NCBI GenBank assembly: GCA_017983795.1
Contig: JAGOAS010000015.1
Location: 1-64,000 of the forward strand
Source of the DNA: Piscinibacter sp.
Lineage (GTDB): Bacteria; Pseudomonadota; Gammaproteobacteria; Burkholderiales; Burkholderiaceae_C
DNA length: 64,000 nucleotides
Direction of reading: 5' to 3'
Of the stretch, positions 15,605 to 22,575 are shown in pieces. Within the stretch, counting starts at the first letter, position 1. Each line of letters starts with the position of its first letter. A program made the position numbers and the translations under genes. A model generated the notes under the pieces. That model ran no database searches. It was not told the DNA's origin and saw nothing but the letters and a program-made list of their open reading frames with translations.

Positions 15605-16225
15605 ATGACCTTCTCGATCTCGCGCCGCCTGCTGGGCGCCATCGCCGCATTCGCCACCGCGCTGGCGCTCAGCGGCTGCGGCTACAACGACTTCCAGCGC
15701 CTCGACGAGCAGACCAAGTCGGCCTGGTCGGAAGTGCTGAACCAGTATCAGCGGCGCGCCGACCTGATTCCCAACATCGTCGCCACGGTGAAGGGCGAGG
15801 CCAATTTCGAGCAAGAGACGCTCACCAAGGTGGTCGAGGCGCGCGCCAAGGCAACCTCCATCCAGGCCACGCCCGAGCTCGTCAACGACCCGGCGGCGTT
15901 CCAGAAATTCCAGGCCGCGCAGGGCGAGCTGTCGAGCGCGCTGTCACGCCTGCTGGTCGTCAGCGAGAACTATCCGAACCTGAAGGCCAACCAGGGCTTC
16001 CAGGATCTGCGCGTGCAGCTCGAAGGCACCGAGAACCGCATCACCGTGGCGCGCGGCCGCTACGTCAAGGCGGTGCAGGACTACAACGTGCTCGCGCGCA
16101 GCTTCCCGACCAACCTCACCGCGATGCTGTTCAGCTACAAGGTGAAGGAGAACTTCGCCGTGCAGAACGAGGCGCAGATCTCGCAGCCGCCGGCGGTGAG
16201 CTTCGACAAGCCGGCCTCGAAGTAG
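15605..16225 (+). CDS. lemA: LemA family lipoprotein
   Basis: A 206-residue protein starting at ATG 15605. Signal peptide with lipobox ALSGC, then the LemA coiled-coil body: LDEQTKSAWSEVLNQYQRRADLIPNIVATVKG is the family signature, with SENYPNLKANQGFQDLRVQLEGTENRI and a YNxxxRSFPTN motif (YNVLARSFPTN). LemA proteins are anchored helical proteins of unclear function that nearly always sit beside TPM-domain genes, as here: two follow at 14-base spacing and by overlap. Probably one operon through 18273. Confidence 0.94.
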   Translation: MTFSISRRLLGAIAAFATALALSGCGYNDFQRLDEQTKSAWSEVLNQYQRRADLIPNIVATVKGEANFEQETLTKVVEARAKATSIQATPELVNDPAAFQKFQAAQGELSSALSRLLVVSENYPNLKANQGFQDLRVQLEGTENRITVARGRYVKAVQDYNVLARSFPTNLTAMLFSYKVKENFAVQNEAQISQPPAVSFDKPASK

Positions 16226-16238
16226 GAAGGCCCGCGCC

Positions 16239-17168
16239 GTGCTGCGCCTGCGGCGCTTTCTCGCTGCGCTGGTGCTCGGCACGCTGGCGACCGCCGCGCT
16301 CGCGCAAGGCCTGCTGCCGGTGCCGCCGCTGGCCGGCCGCGTGATCGACCAGACCGACACGCTCTCGGCCGCGCAGCAGCAGGCGCTGAGTGACAAGCTC
16401 ACGGCCATCGAGGCCAAGCGCGGCTCGCAGATCGTCGTGCTGATGGTGGCGAGCACCCAGCCCGAAGACATCGCCGCCTACGGCCAGCGCGTGGCCGACC
16501 AGTGGAAGATCGGCCGCCTCGCGGTGGGCGACGGCATCCTGATCGTCGTCGCCAAGAACGACCGGCGCGTGCGCATCGAGGTGGCCAAGGCGCTCGAAGG
16601 CGCGGTGCCCGATCTGGCTGCCAAGCAGATCATCAGCGAGGTCATCAGCCCGGCCTTCCGCAAGGGCGACTATGCCGGCGGCCTGAATGCCGCGGTCGAC
16701 CGGCTCGATGCGCGCATCGGCCACGAAGGGCTGCCCGAGCCGAATCCCGCGCCGGGCGCCACGCACGGCGCGCTGCCGCCTTCGGGCCAGGGCTTCAACC
16801 TGCAGGATCTGGCGATCTTCCTGTTCGTCGCCGTGCCCGTGATCGGCGCGGTGCTCACCGGCATCCTCGGCCGCAAGCTCGGCTCGCTGGCCACCGCGGG
16901 CGCGGCCGGCGGCATGGGCTGGTGGCTGAGCGCGAGCCTCGCGGTCGCCGCCGGCGCGGGTTTCATCGCGCTCATCGTCGTGCTGGTGCTGGGCATCGGC
17001 GCGGCGCGGCGCGGCGTCTCGCGCGGCACGCGCGGCGGCGGCCCGCCGATCATCTTCGGCGGCGGCTCCGGTGGGGGCGGCTGGGGCGGCGGTGATGGCG
17101 GCGGTGGCGGCTTCAGCTCCGGCGGCGGCGGTGATTTCGGCGGCGGCGGCGCCTCGGGAGACTGGTGA
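16239..17168 (+). CDS. TPM-domain (YgcG-type) membrane protein with Gly-rich tail
   Basis: A 309-residue protein with GTG start 16239, eight bases after AGGAAGG. Signal peptide ending ALAQ, then the TPM/DUF477 domain (about 33-155) with VIDQTDTLSAAQQQALSDKLTAIEAKRGSQIVVLMV, VGDGILIVVAKNDRRVRIEV and FRKGDYAGGLNAAVDRL. Two or three hydrophobic helices (about 190-265) precede a C-terminal Gly/Ser-rich tail ending GGGGASGDW. TPM proteins act with LemA at the envelope and have been linked to photosystem repair in plants; the bacterial role is unclear. Its stop overlaps the next start. Confidence 0.9.
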   Translation: MLRLRRFLAALVLGTLATAALAQGLLPVPPLAGRVIDQTDTLSAAQQQALSDKLTAIEAKRGSQIVVLMVASTQPEDIAAYGQRVADQWKIGRLAVGDGILIVVAKNDRRVRIEVAKALEGAVPDLAAKQIISEVISPAFRKGDYAGGLNAAVDRLDARIGHEGLPEPNPAPGATHGALPPSGQGFNLQDLAIFLFVAVPVIGAVLTGILGRKLGSLATAGAAGGMGWWLSASLAVAAGAGFIALIVVLVLGIGAARRGVSRGTRGGGPPIIFGGGSGGGGWGGGDGGGGGFSSGGGGDFGGGGASGDW

Positions 17169-17674
17169 TGAACCGCTTCGGGCGCATCCTCAAGCACCGC
17201 TGGCTCGACGAGCGCGATCTCGCGCGCACGCTCGACGACGCGCTGCTCACGCGCATCGAAGCGCGCGTCGCGGCGAGCGAGAAGCGCCACAGCGGCGAGA
17301 TCCGCGTCTGCGCCGAGGCCGGCCTGCCGCTGTCCTACCTGTGGCGCGGCGCCTCGGCGCGCGAGCGCGCGCTGGCGATGTTCGGCAAGCTGCGCGTGTG
17401 GGACACCGAGCACAACAACGGCGTGCTGATCTACCTGCTGCTGGCCGAACACCGCATCGAGATCGTCGCCGACCGCGGGCTCGACCGGCAGGTGAGCGCG
17501 GCGCAATGGCGCGACGTGATGGAGCGCATGCGTGCCGCGTTCCGCCAGGGCGAGTTCGAGGCCGGCCTGAATGCGGCCATCGACGCGGTCGATGCGCTGC
17601 TGGTGCAGCACTTTCCGCTCGCGCCGGGCGAGCACAATCCCAACGAGCTGCCCGACAAACCGCATCTGCGATGA
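17168..17674 (+). CDS. Second TPM-domain protein, no signal peptide
   Basis: A 168-residue protein; ATG 17168 overlaps the previous stop (TGATG). It has a TPM-like domain: IEARVAASEKRHSGEIRVCAE, NNGVLIYLLLAEHRIEIVADRGLDRQV and FRQGEFEAGLNAAIDAVDALL. It lacks a signal peptide and transmembrane helix, so it appears cytosolic or peripheral, unlike its neighbour. Tandem lemA-TPM-TPM arrangements recur in proteobacteria. Function unknown. It ends in ATGA with the next gene. Confidence 0.88.
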   Translation: MNRFGRILKHRWLDERDLARTLDDALLTRIEARVAASEKRHSGEIRVCAEAGLPLSYLWRGASARERALAMFGKLRVWDTEHNNGVLIYLLLAEHRIEIVADRGLDRQVSAAQWRDVMERMRAAFRQGEFEAGLNAAIDAVDALLVQHFPLAPGEHNPNELPDKPHLR

Positions 17675-18273
17675 ACCCGACCATGAACACCCTCCGCCGC
17701 CGCCCGCTCGTGCTGACCCTCGCCGCGCTCGCGCTGGCCCCGCTCGCCGCCTGCTCGAAGAAGGAAGACGAGGCCGCCGCACCGCGCGCGGCGCGCAAGC
17801 CCAGCGGCATCGAGGCCTACGCCATCGCGCAGCGCGGCCACGGCTTCACGGTCGGCGCGGTGATGGCGGCCAACACCGTCTACGTGTTCTTCGACACCAC
17901 CTGCCCGCATTGCGCCGAGCTGTGGACGGCCTCGCAGCCGCTGCTCAACCGGCTCAAGATGGTGTGGATGCCGATCGGCCTGCTGCGCCCGCAATCCGGC
18001 CCGCAGGGCGCCACCATCCTCGCCGCGGCCGACCCCGCCAAGGCGATGACCGAGAACGAGACCAGCGTGATGGCGCGCGGCGGCGGCATCAGCGTGCCCG
18101 CGAACCTGCCCGACGACATCGTGCAGAAGGTCAAGGACAACACCGCCTTGTTCCAGCAGCTGCAGGCCGAGAGCGTGCCGCTGATCGTCTACCGCCATGC
18201 GGTGAGCGGCGAGCACGGCCTATACGCCGGCGCGCTCGACAGCGCCGGCCTGGCGACGCTGGTGGGGCTGTGA
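17671..18273 (+). CDS. DsbG/DsbC-like thiol-disulfide lipoprotein
   Basis: A 200-residue exported thioredoxin-fold protein starting at ATG 17671, overlapping the TPM gene stop. The signal sequence carries lipobox LAAC (C28), so it is probably lipid-anchored. The active site is C78-P-H-C81 in VFFDTTCPHCAELW. The cis-proline loop is ESVPLIVYRH. It lacks the N-terminal dimerisation domain of full DsbC/DsbG (about 230 residues or more). It may shuffle or reduce periplasmic disulfides. Its link to the lemA/TPM genes is only positional. Confidence 0.8.
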   Translation: MNPTMNTLRRRPLVLTLAALALAPLAACSKKEDEAAAPRAARKPSGIEAYAIAQRGHGFTVGAVMAANTVYVFFDTTCPHCAELWTASQPLLNRLKMVWMPIGLLRPQSGPQGATILAAADPAKAMTENETSVMARGGGISVPANLPDDIVQKVKDNTALFQQLQAESVPLIVYRHAVSGEHGLYAGALDSAGLATLVGL

Positions 18274-18289
18274 GGCGAGAATCGCGCCC

Positions 18290-18538
18290 ATGAGTGAAAC
18301 GACGAACAAGCCGCCGCTGCCCGACCACCTCTCGATCGACCCGCGCAGCCCGCACTACGCGGCCGCGGTGTTCGAGCACGAGGTCGGCATCCGCTTCAAC
18401 GGCGTCGAGCGCAGCGACGTCGAGGAATACTGCATCAGCGAGGGCTGGGTGCGCGTGCCGCACGGCCGCACGGTCGACCGCAAGGGCAACCCGGTGATGC
18501 TCAAGCTGAAGGGGCGCGTCGAGGCCTTCTATCGCTAG
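18290..18538 (+). CDS. DUF3297 family small protein
   Basis: An 82-residue cytosolic protein, recognised by its full sequence pattern: LPDHLSIDPRSPHY near the start, then FEHEVGIRFNGVERSDVEEYC and a GRTVDRKGNPVMLKLKG end. Databases sometimes label this family glutathione peroxidase without support. A TAnAAT-like element (GAGAATCGCG) lies directly upstream, common before Burkholderiales genes. Its last four bases overlap the convergent DUF3014 gene. Confidence 0.85.
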   Translation: MSETTNKPPLPDHLSIDPRSPHYAAAVFEHEVGIRFNGVERSDVEEYCISEGWVRVPHGRTVDRKGNPVMLKLKGRVEAFYR

Positions 18539-19374
18539 CGCGGCATAGCGACGGCGCGGCGGAATCCGGCCAGCCAGCCCTTGAGGCGGCGCTCGTTGTC
18601 CAGCCCGACGCGCACCATGATCTTCTGCCCGGCCGAGAGCGATTCGAGCTTCTCGTCGGCGTACTCGTAGCGCACCCAGGGCCGCGTCGAGGGCACCTCG
18701 CCCTTCACCTCGACCAGATGCACCGCCGGCGGCTGCGCCGGCTCGGGCGCGGCCATCAGGTGGTCGATCACCTCGACGAGCCGGTCGTTGAAGTGGCCCT
18801 TGGGGTAGCCCAGCTCGGCATAGGCCTGCTGGAACAGCGGGTAGAAGCGCCGGTACAGCGCCGCCGCGCGCGCCGGCTCGACCGAGGCCACGAAGGCGAC
18901 GAAGGGCGCGTAGCGCCTGGCGTTGTCGGGCGCGATCAGCTCGGCATCGCCGGCGACGATGCGCTGCAGCTTGCCCGGCGTGGGCTGCACCGGCCACAGC
19001 CGCGGCACCGCGCTCGGCCGCGCCAGGTTGTCGATGGTGACGACGCAGCGCTGCACGAAGCCCTCGCCGACCAGGAAGGTCATCACGCTGGAGCGGCCGA
19101 GCAGTTGCGCGAGCGCGTCGCCCACCACGCCGTCGGAATCCGCCAGGGCCGGCAGCGGCGCCGGCGCGGAAGCGCCGGGCTCGGGTGTTATCGGGTGCCT
19201 GGGCCCGGCCTCGGCGACGGGTGCGGAGGCCGGCGCTTCAGCCGGTGCGGCCGGTGCCATCACCACCGCCACCGGCGGCGCCGCCGGCTTGCCGCGCCAC
19301 CACCAGGCGGCGCCACCCGCGGCGGCGAGGGCGAGCAGGGCCGCGACGATCAGGGCGATGGAGCGGGTCGGCAT
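18535..19374 (-). CDS. DUF3014 domain membrane protein
   Basis: A 279-residue protein with an N-terminal anchor (about 6-26, including AAWWWRGK), a Pro/Ala-rich linker (30-75), then the DUF3014 region: LPALADSDGVVGDALAQLLG, FVQRCVVTIDNLARPSAVPRLWPVQP, YRRFYPLFQQAYAELGYP and NDRLVEVIDHL. Probably a periplasmic domain tethered to the inner membrane. Function unknown. Convergent with the DUF3297 gene; the EamA gene lies 96 bases upstream on the same strand. Confidence 0.88.
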   Translation of the reverse strand: MPTRSIALIVAALLALAAAGGAAWWWRGKPAAPPVAVVMAPAAPAEAPASAPVAEAGPRHPITPEPGASAPAPLPALADSDGVVGDALAQLLGRSSVMTFLVGEGFVQRCVVTIDNLARPSAVPRLWPVQPTPGKLQRIVAGDAELIAPDNARRYAPFVAFVASVEPARAAALYRRFYPLFQQAYAELGYPKGHFNDRLVEVIDHLMAAPEPAQPPAVHLVEVKGEVPSTRPWVRYEYADEKLESLSAGQKIMVRVGLDNERRLKGWLAGFRRAVAMPR

Positions 19375-19470
19375 CGAAGGCTCTCCTCGGGGCGTGGCAT
19401 CCCGGTGCGACTCCGAAGGCTACGCCGCGGTTCGAACGTTTGTGTATCAATGTCCCCGTCGGGCACGCTG

Positions 19471-20466
19471 TCAGTTCGGATGCGCCTCGGCGGCTTCGGG
19501 GCCGGTGCCCGAGCGCAGCGCCCACAGCACGCCGGCCACCAGCAGCACGATGCCGGCCAGCGTGGGCGTGGCCGGCCAGTGGCCGCGCAGCACGAAGGCA
19601 TAGGCCAGCGCCGAGAGCGTCTCGAATACGATCAGCTGGCCGGCGATGGTGGGCGGCAGGCGCTGGCTGGCCTCGTTCCAGCACAGCGTGCCGAGCCAGG
19701 AGGCGAGCAGGCCGATGGCCGCCATCAGGGTGACGAAGAACCACGGCCGCGGGCCGAAGGGCATGGCGAAGTCCACGCCGCTGGCCGCGAACCAGGCCCA
19801 GGTGAGCGCATAGCCGAGCAGCGCCAGCGGCAGCGTGGCCAGGCCCTGCGCCGTGGCCCAGCCGCGCGGGCTGCGATCCGGGTGGGCGCGCAGCCACTCG
19901 GCGTTGCGGATCGGGTACCAGGTCCAGCAGGCCACCGCGCCCACCGCGAGCAGCGCGCCGAGCGCGTAGCGGCCGAGATCGGCGCCCGGGTCGGCGCGCA
20001 GCCGCTCCAGCTCGACCTGGTTGACCAGCGCGATGCCCAGCGCGATCAGCATCAGCGAGGGCGCCATCTGGCGCCAGCGCAGCGGCGCCTCGCGGCGCGT
20101 GCCGGCGCGGTGGCCGCGCGCCTTGGCGGTGATGGCGATCACCACCGGCAGCGTGCCGATGATCATGGTCGGCAGCGGCCCGCCGGCGCGCTGGATGGCG
20201 CTGGCGAGGAACAGGTAGTAGACGACGTTGCCCACCAGCGCCAGGCGCAGCGCCTCGCGCCAGTCGGCGCGCGTGAGCTGGCGCAGCGTGGCGCGGTCGA
20301 ACCAGGCCAGCGGCAGCGCGATCAGGCCGAAGGCGAGGTAGCGGCCGAAGCTCTGCAGTGCGGCCGGGTACTCGGGCAGCAGCAGCGGGCCGACGAAGAC
20401 CAGGCCCCACATCAGGCCGGCGGCGAGGGCGAACAGGGTTCCGGAGAAGACAGGGGCGGCGAACAT
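19471..20466 (-). CDS. EamA/DMT-superfamily transporter
   Basis: A 331-residue membrane protein with about ten hydrophobic helices arranged as two EamA-like halves. The first is around SGTLFALAAGLMWGLVFVGP to TLPVVIAITAKARG; the second runs from YALGALLAVGAVACWTWYPI to LAGIVLLVAGVLWALR. ATG 20466 is used; a GTG two codons upstream is also in frame. Members export metabolites, amino acids or drugs; the substrate cannot be inferred. The AraC regulator gene ends 15 bases upstream on the same strand, so the regulator and transporter may be one operon. Confidence 0.85.
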   Translation of the reverse strand: MFAAPVFSGTLFALAAGLMWGLVFVGPLLLPEYPAALQSFGRYLAFGLIALPLAWFDRATLRQLTRADWREALRLALVGNVVYYLFLASAIQRAGGPLPTMIIGTLPVVIAITAKARGHRAGTRREAPLRWRQMAPSLMLIALGIALVNQVELERLRADPGADLGRYALGALLAVGAVACWTWYPIRNAEWLRAHPDRSPRGWATAQGLATLPLALLGYALTWAWFAASGVDFAMPFGPRPWFFVTLMAAIGLLASWLGTLCWNEASQRLPPTIAGQLIVFETLSALAYAFVLRGHWPATPTLAGIVLLVAGVLWALRSGTGPEAAEAHPN

Positions 20467-20481
20467 GGCCACGAGTGTGGT

Positions 20482-21324
20482 CTACGGATCGCGGCGCGGT
20501 CTTGTACCGAGTTGCTGCTGGTAGCGCGCCGGCGTCACGCCGTAGCGCTGCGCGAAGGCGCGCGTCAGGTGCGCCTGGTCGGCCAGGCCCACGGCCGCCG
20601 CCACGTCGGCCGGCGCGCTGCCGGCGGCGAGGCGCCGCTTGGCCGCGAACAGGCGCAGCGCCATCAGCATCTGCTGCGGCGTGGCGTGGTGGGCGCGCTT
20701 GAACTGGCGCTGGAAGTGGAAGGGCGAGAGCCCCGCCACGCCGGCCAGCTCCTCCAGCGTGATGCGCTCGGCCAGCCGCGCGCGCATCTGCTCGATCACC
20801 GGCGCGAAGCGCGGCAGCGCGCCGTCGCGCGCGGGAGTGGCGCGCCGCGCCGCCGGGCGCAGCTCGTCGACCAGATCCTGCAGCAGCGCATCGAAGGCGA
20901 GCGGTTCGCTGGCATGCCAGAGCTGGCGCAACACACGCGTCGTGCGCCGCGCGCTGGCGGCGTCGCGGCCCACGGCCTCGGCGAACCACCAGCCGCGTTC
21001 GCCGCTGAGTTCCTCCAGCAGCGGCGCGTCGAGGTAGGCCATGCGGTAGCGCCAGCCGGCGGCGGTCTCGGCGCGGCCGGTGTGCAGCTCGTCGGGGTTC
21101 ATCAGCACCAGCGTGTCGGCCGGCGCCAGGTGCTCCTCGCCGCGGTAGCGGAAGCGCTCCACGCCGGCCTCGATCGCGCCCAGGCCGTAGGCCTCGTGGG
21201 TGTGCGGCTCGAAGGCATGGCGCACGATGTGGGCGCGGTACAGCTCCACGCCGGCGCGGTGCGCGGGGCGCTTGAACTCGGCGGCGTCGAGCGGATGCTC
21301 GAAGGTGTCGGGGACGGCGTGCAT
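20482..21324 (-). CDS. AraC-family transcriptional regulator
   Basis: A 280-residue regulator. The N-terminal cupin-like sensing domain (about 20-170) contains FEPHTHEAYGLGAIEAGVERFRYRG and LVLMNPDELHTG. Two helix-turn-helix units at the C-terminus (about 185-275) have ITLEELAGVAGLSPFHFQRQFKRAHHATPQQ and DVAAAVGLADQAHLTRAFAQRYGVTPARY. This type often controls an adjacent exporter, and the EamA gene follows after 15 bases. Confidence 0.92.
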   Translation of the reverse strand: MHAVPDTFEHPLDAAEFKRPAHRAGVELYRAHIVRHAFEPHTHEAYGLGAIEAGVERFRYRGEEHLAPADTLVLMNPDELHTGRAETAAGWRYRMAYLDAPLLEELSGERGWWFAEAVGRDAASARRTTRVLRQLWHASEPLAFDALLQDLVDELRPAARRATPARDGALPRFAPVIEQMRARLAERITLEELAGVAGLSPFHFQRQFKRAHHATPQQMLMALRLFAAKRRLAAGSAPADVAAAVGLADQAHLTRAFAQRYGVTPARYQQQLGTRPRRDP

Positions 21325-21363
21325 GGCGGCTTCGCTGAAGCCGCATTGTCGGCGCAGCGGCGC

Positions 21364-22467
21364 TCAGGCCACGCGCGCCGCCACCTGGCGGTGGATGCGG
21401 GCGGACAGCTCGTGCACAGAGTGCACGTCCAGGCGCGCGTAGATCTTCTTCACGTGGTCGGCTACGGTCGCCGGCGAGATCGACAGCGAGGCCGCGATGT
21501 CGGTCGTGCTGCGGCCGACGTGCAGCAGCGCGCAGACCTCGCGCTGCGCAGGCGACAGCGGCAGCGCGTCGATGGCGCGCCGCAGGCCCAGGCCATAGGG
21601 CTCCTGCTGGCGGATGCCCACGTGCAGCATCGGCGCAGCGCCTTCGCCCAGCGGCGCCATCGGCGTGCTCTCGTAGACGAAGCGGCCCCAGGCATTCTCG
21701 ACCGTGATCACCAGTCCGTCGTGGCCCGGCGCGCCGGGACGACGGTGGTGCTGCCACAGCAGCGAGAGCGTCGGGAAGTCCTCGCGCCGGTGCGTGCGCC
21801 CGACGTTGTCCGGCGTCACGTCGCCATGCGACAGCAGCAGCATCTTCAGCGCATCGGGCGAGAGGTGGCACAGGCGCCCATCGGCATCGAGGCTGAGCAC
21901 GGCGCGGCGGTCGCGCCGCTCGACGAACTCGCCGGCCACCAGCCCGGCGCTGGGCACCTCGAGCCCGCGGGCCACGTAGCGCGACGCCTGCTCCAGCAGC
22001 ACCTCGTCCTCGCGGCTGAAGCTGCGCTCGCCCGGCCCGCGGTACAGGACCAGCGAGCCCAGCGGTCGACCGCCGGCGTTGCGCACCACGGCCTCCAGCC
22101 GGGTGTGCAGGCCCTGCGGCCGCCAGATCTCGTTGTACAGCGCCGACCCGAAGAAGGCGTCGTTCTCGAGTTCCTGCGCACTGCGGATCACCGAGCGCCC
22201 CGTGACCGCCTGGCGGAAGGTCGGCATCACGTCGCCTTCGCGCCGGTTGTGGAACTCCTCGAAATAGTGGGCGGCGATGCGCGGATCGATCGGGCCCTCG
22301 AAGTAGTAGCGGATCAGGTCGCCCTGTGCGTCGGTCCAGTCGAACAGGTTGCGCAGCGACGGGATGATGCCGTGCATCATTTCCAGCGCAGCCGGGATGA
22401 AGAGTTCCGCAGGCAGACCCAGGGCGCTGAGCGCGCGCAGGCTGGCCATCTGGGCGGAGCACTTCAT
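21364..22467 (-). CDS. LuxR-family regulator with N-terminal PAS/GAF-like region
   Basis: A 367-residue protein. The C-terminal GerE/LuxR helix-turn-helix (about 300-365) reads LPLSPAQREVCALLHVGRSTTDIAASLSISPATVADHVKKIYARLDVHSVHEL. The N-terminal 290 residues look like a sensory module (SLRNLFDWTDAQGDLIRYYFEGP, LGSLVLYRGPGERSFSREDEVLLEQASRYVARGLE, GAF-like). No phosphoacceptor receiver domain is present. It is divergent from the hybrid sensor kinase gene with a 108-base gap, which could make them co-regulated. Confidence 0.88.
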   Translation of the reverse strand: MKCSAQMASLRALSALGLPAELFIPAALEMMHGIIPSLRNLFDWTDAQGDLIRYYFEGPIDPRIAAHYFEEFHNRREGDVMPTFRQAVTGRSVIRSAQELENDAFFGSALYNEIWRPQGLHTRLEAVVRNAGGRPLGSLVLYRGPGERSFSREDEVLLEQASRYVARGLEVPSAGLVAGEFVERRDRRAVLSLDADGRLCHLSPDALKMLLLSHGDVTPDNVGRTHRREDFPTLSLLWQHHRRPGAPGHDGLVITVENAWGRFVYESTPMAPLGEGAAPMLHVGIRQQEPYGLGLRRAIDALPLSPAQREVCALLHVGRSTTDIAASLSISPATVADHVKKIYARLDVHSVHELSARIHRQVAARVA

Positions 22468-22575
22468 GCGCGCACCTTAGGACGAAGCGGGCCCGCTGTC
22501 ACCCCGTCCGAAGGGGATGCCGGCGTACCGGCCCGGCGGTAGCGTGCAGCCAGGAACCACTCGGCCGCGCCTGCC

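Noticed and set aside
18290-18538. Glutathione peroxidase label for the 82-residue protein
   Set aside because: It is far too short and lacks the Sec/Cys, Gln, Trp active site. The sequence fits DUF3297 only.
18718-22542. Open frame of 1274 codons on the plus strand
   Set aside because: It lies antisense to four well-supported genes (DUF3014, EamA, AraC, LuxR). Its product is Arg/His/Ala-rich low-complexity sequence typical of shadow frames in very G+C-rich DNA.
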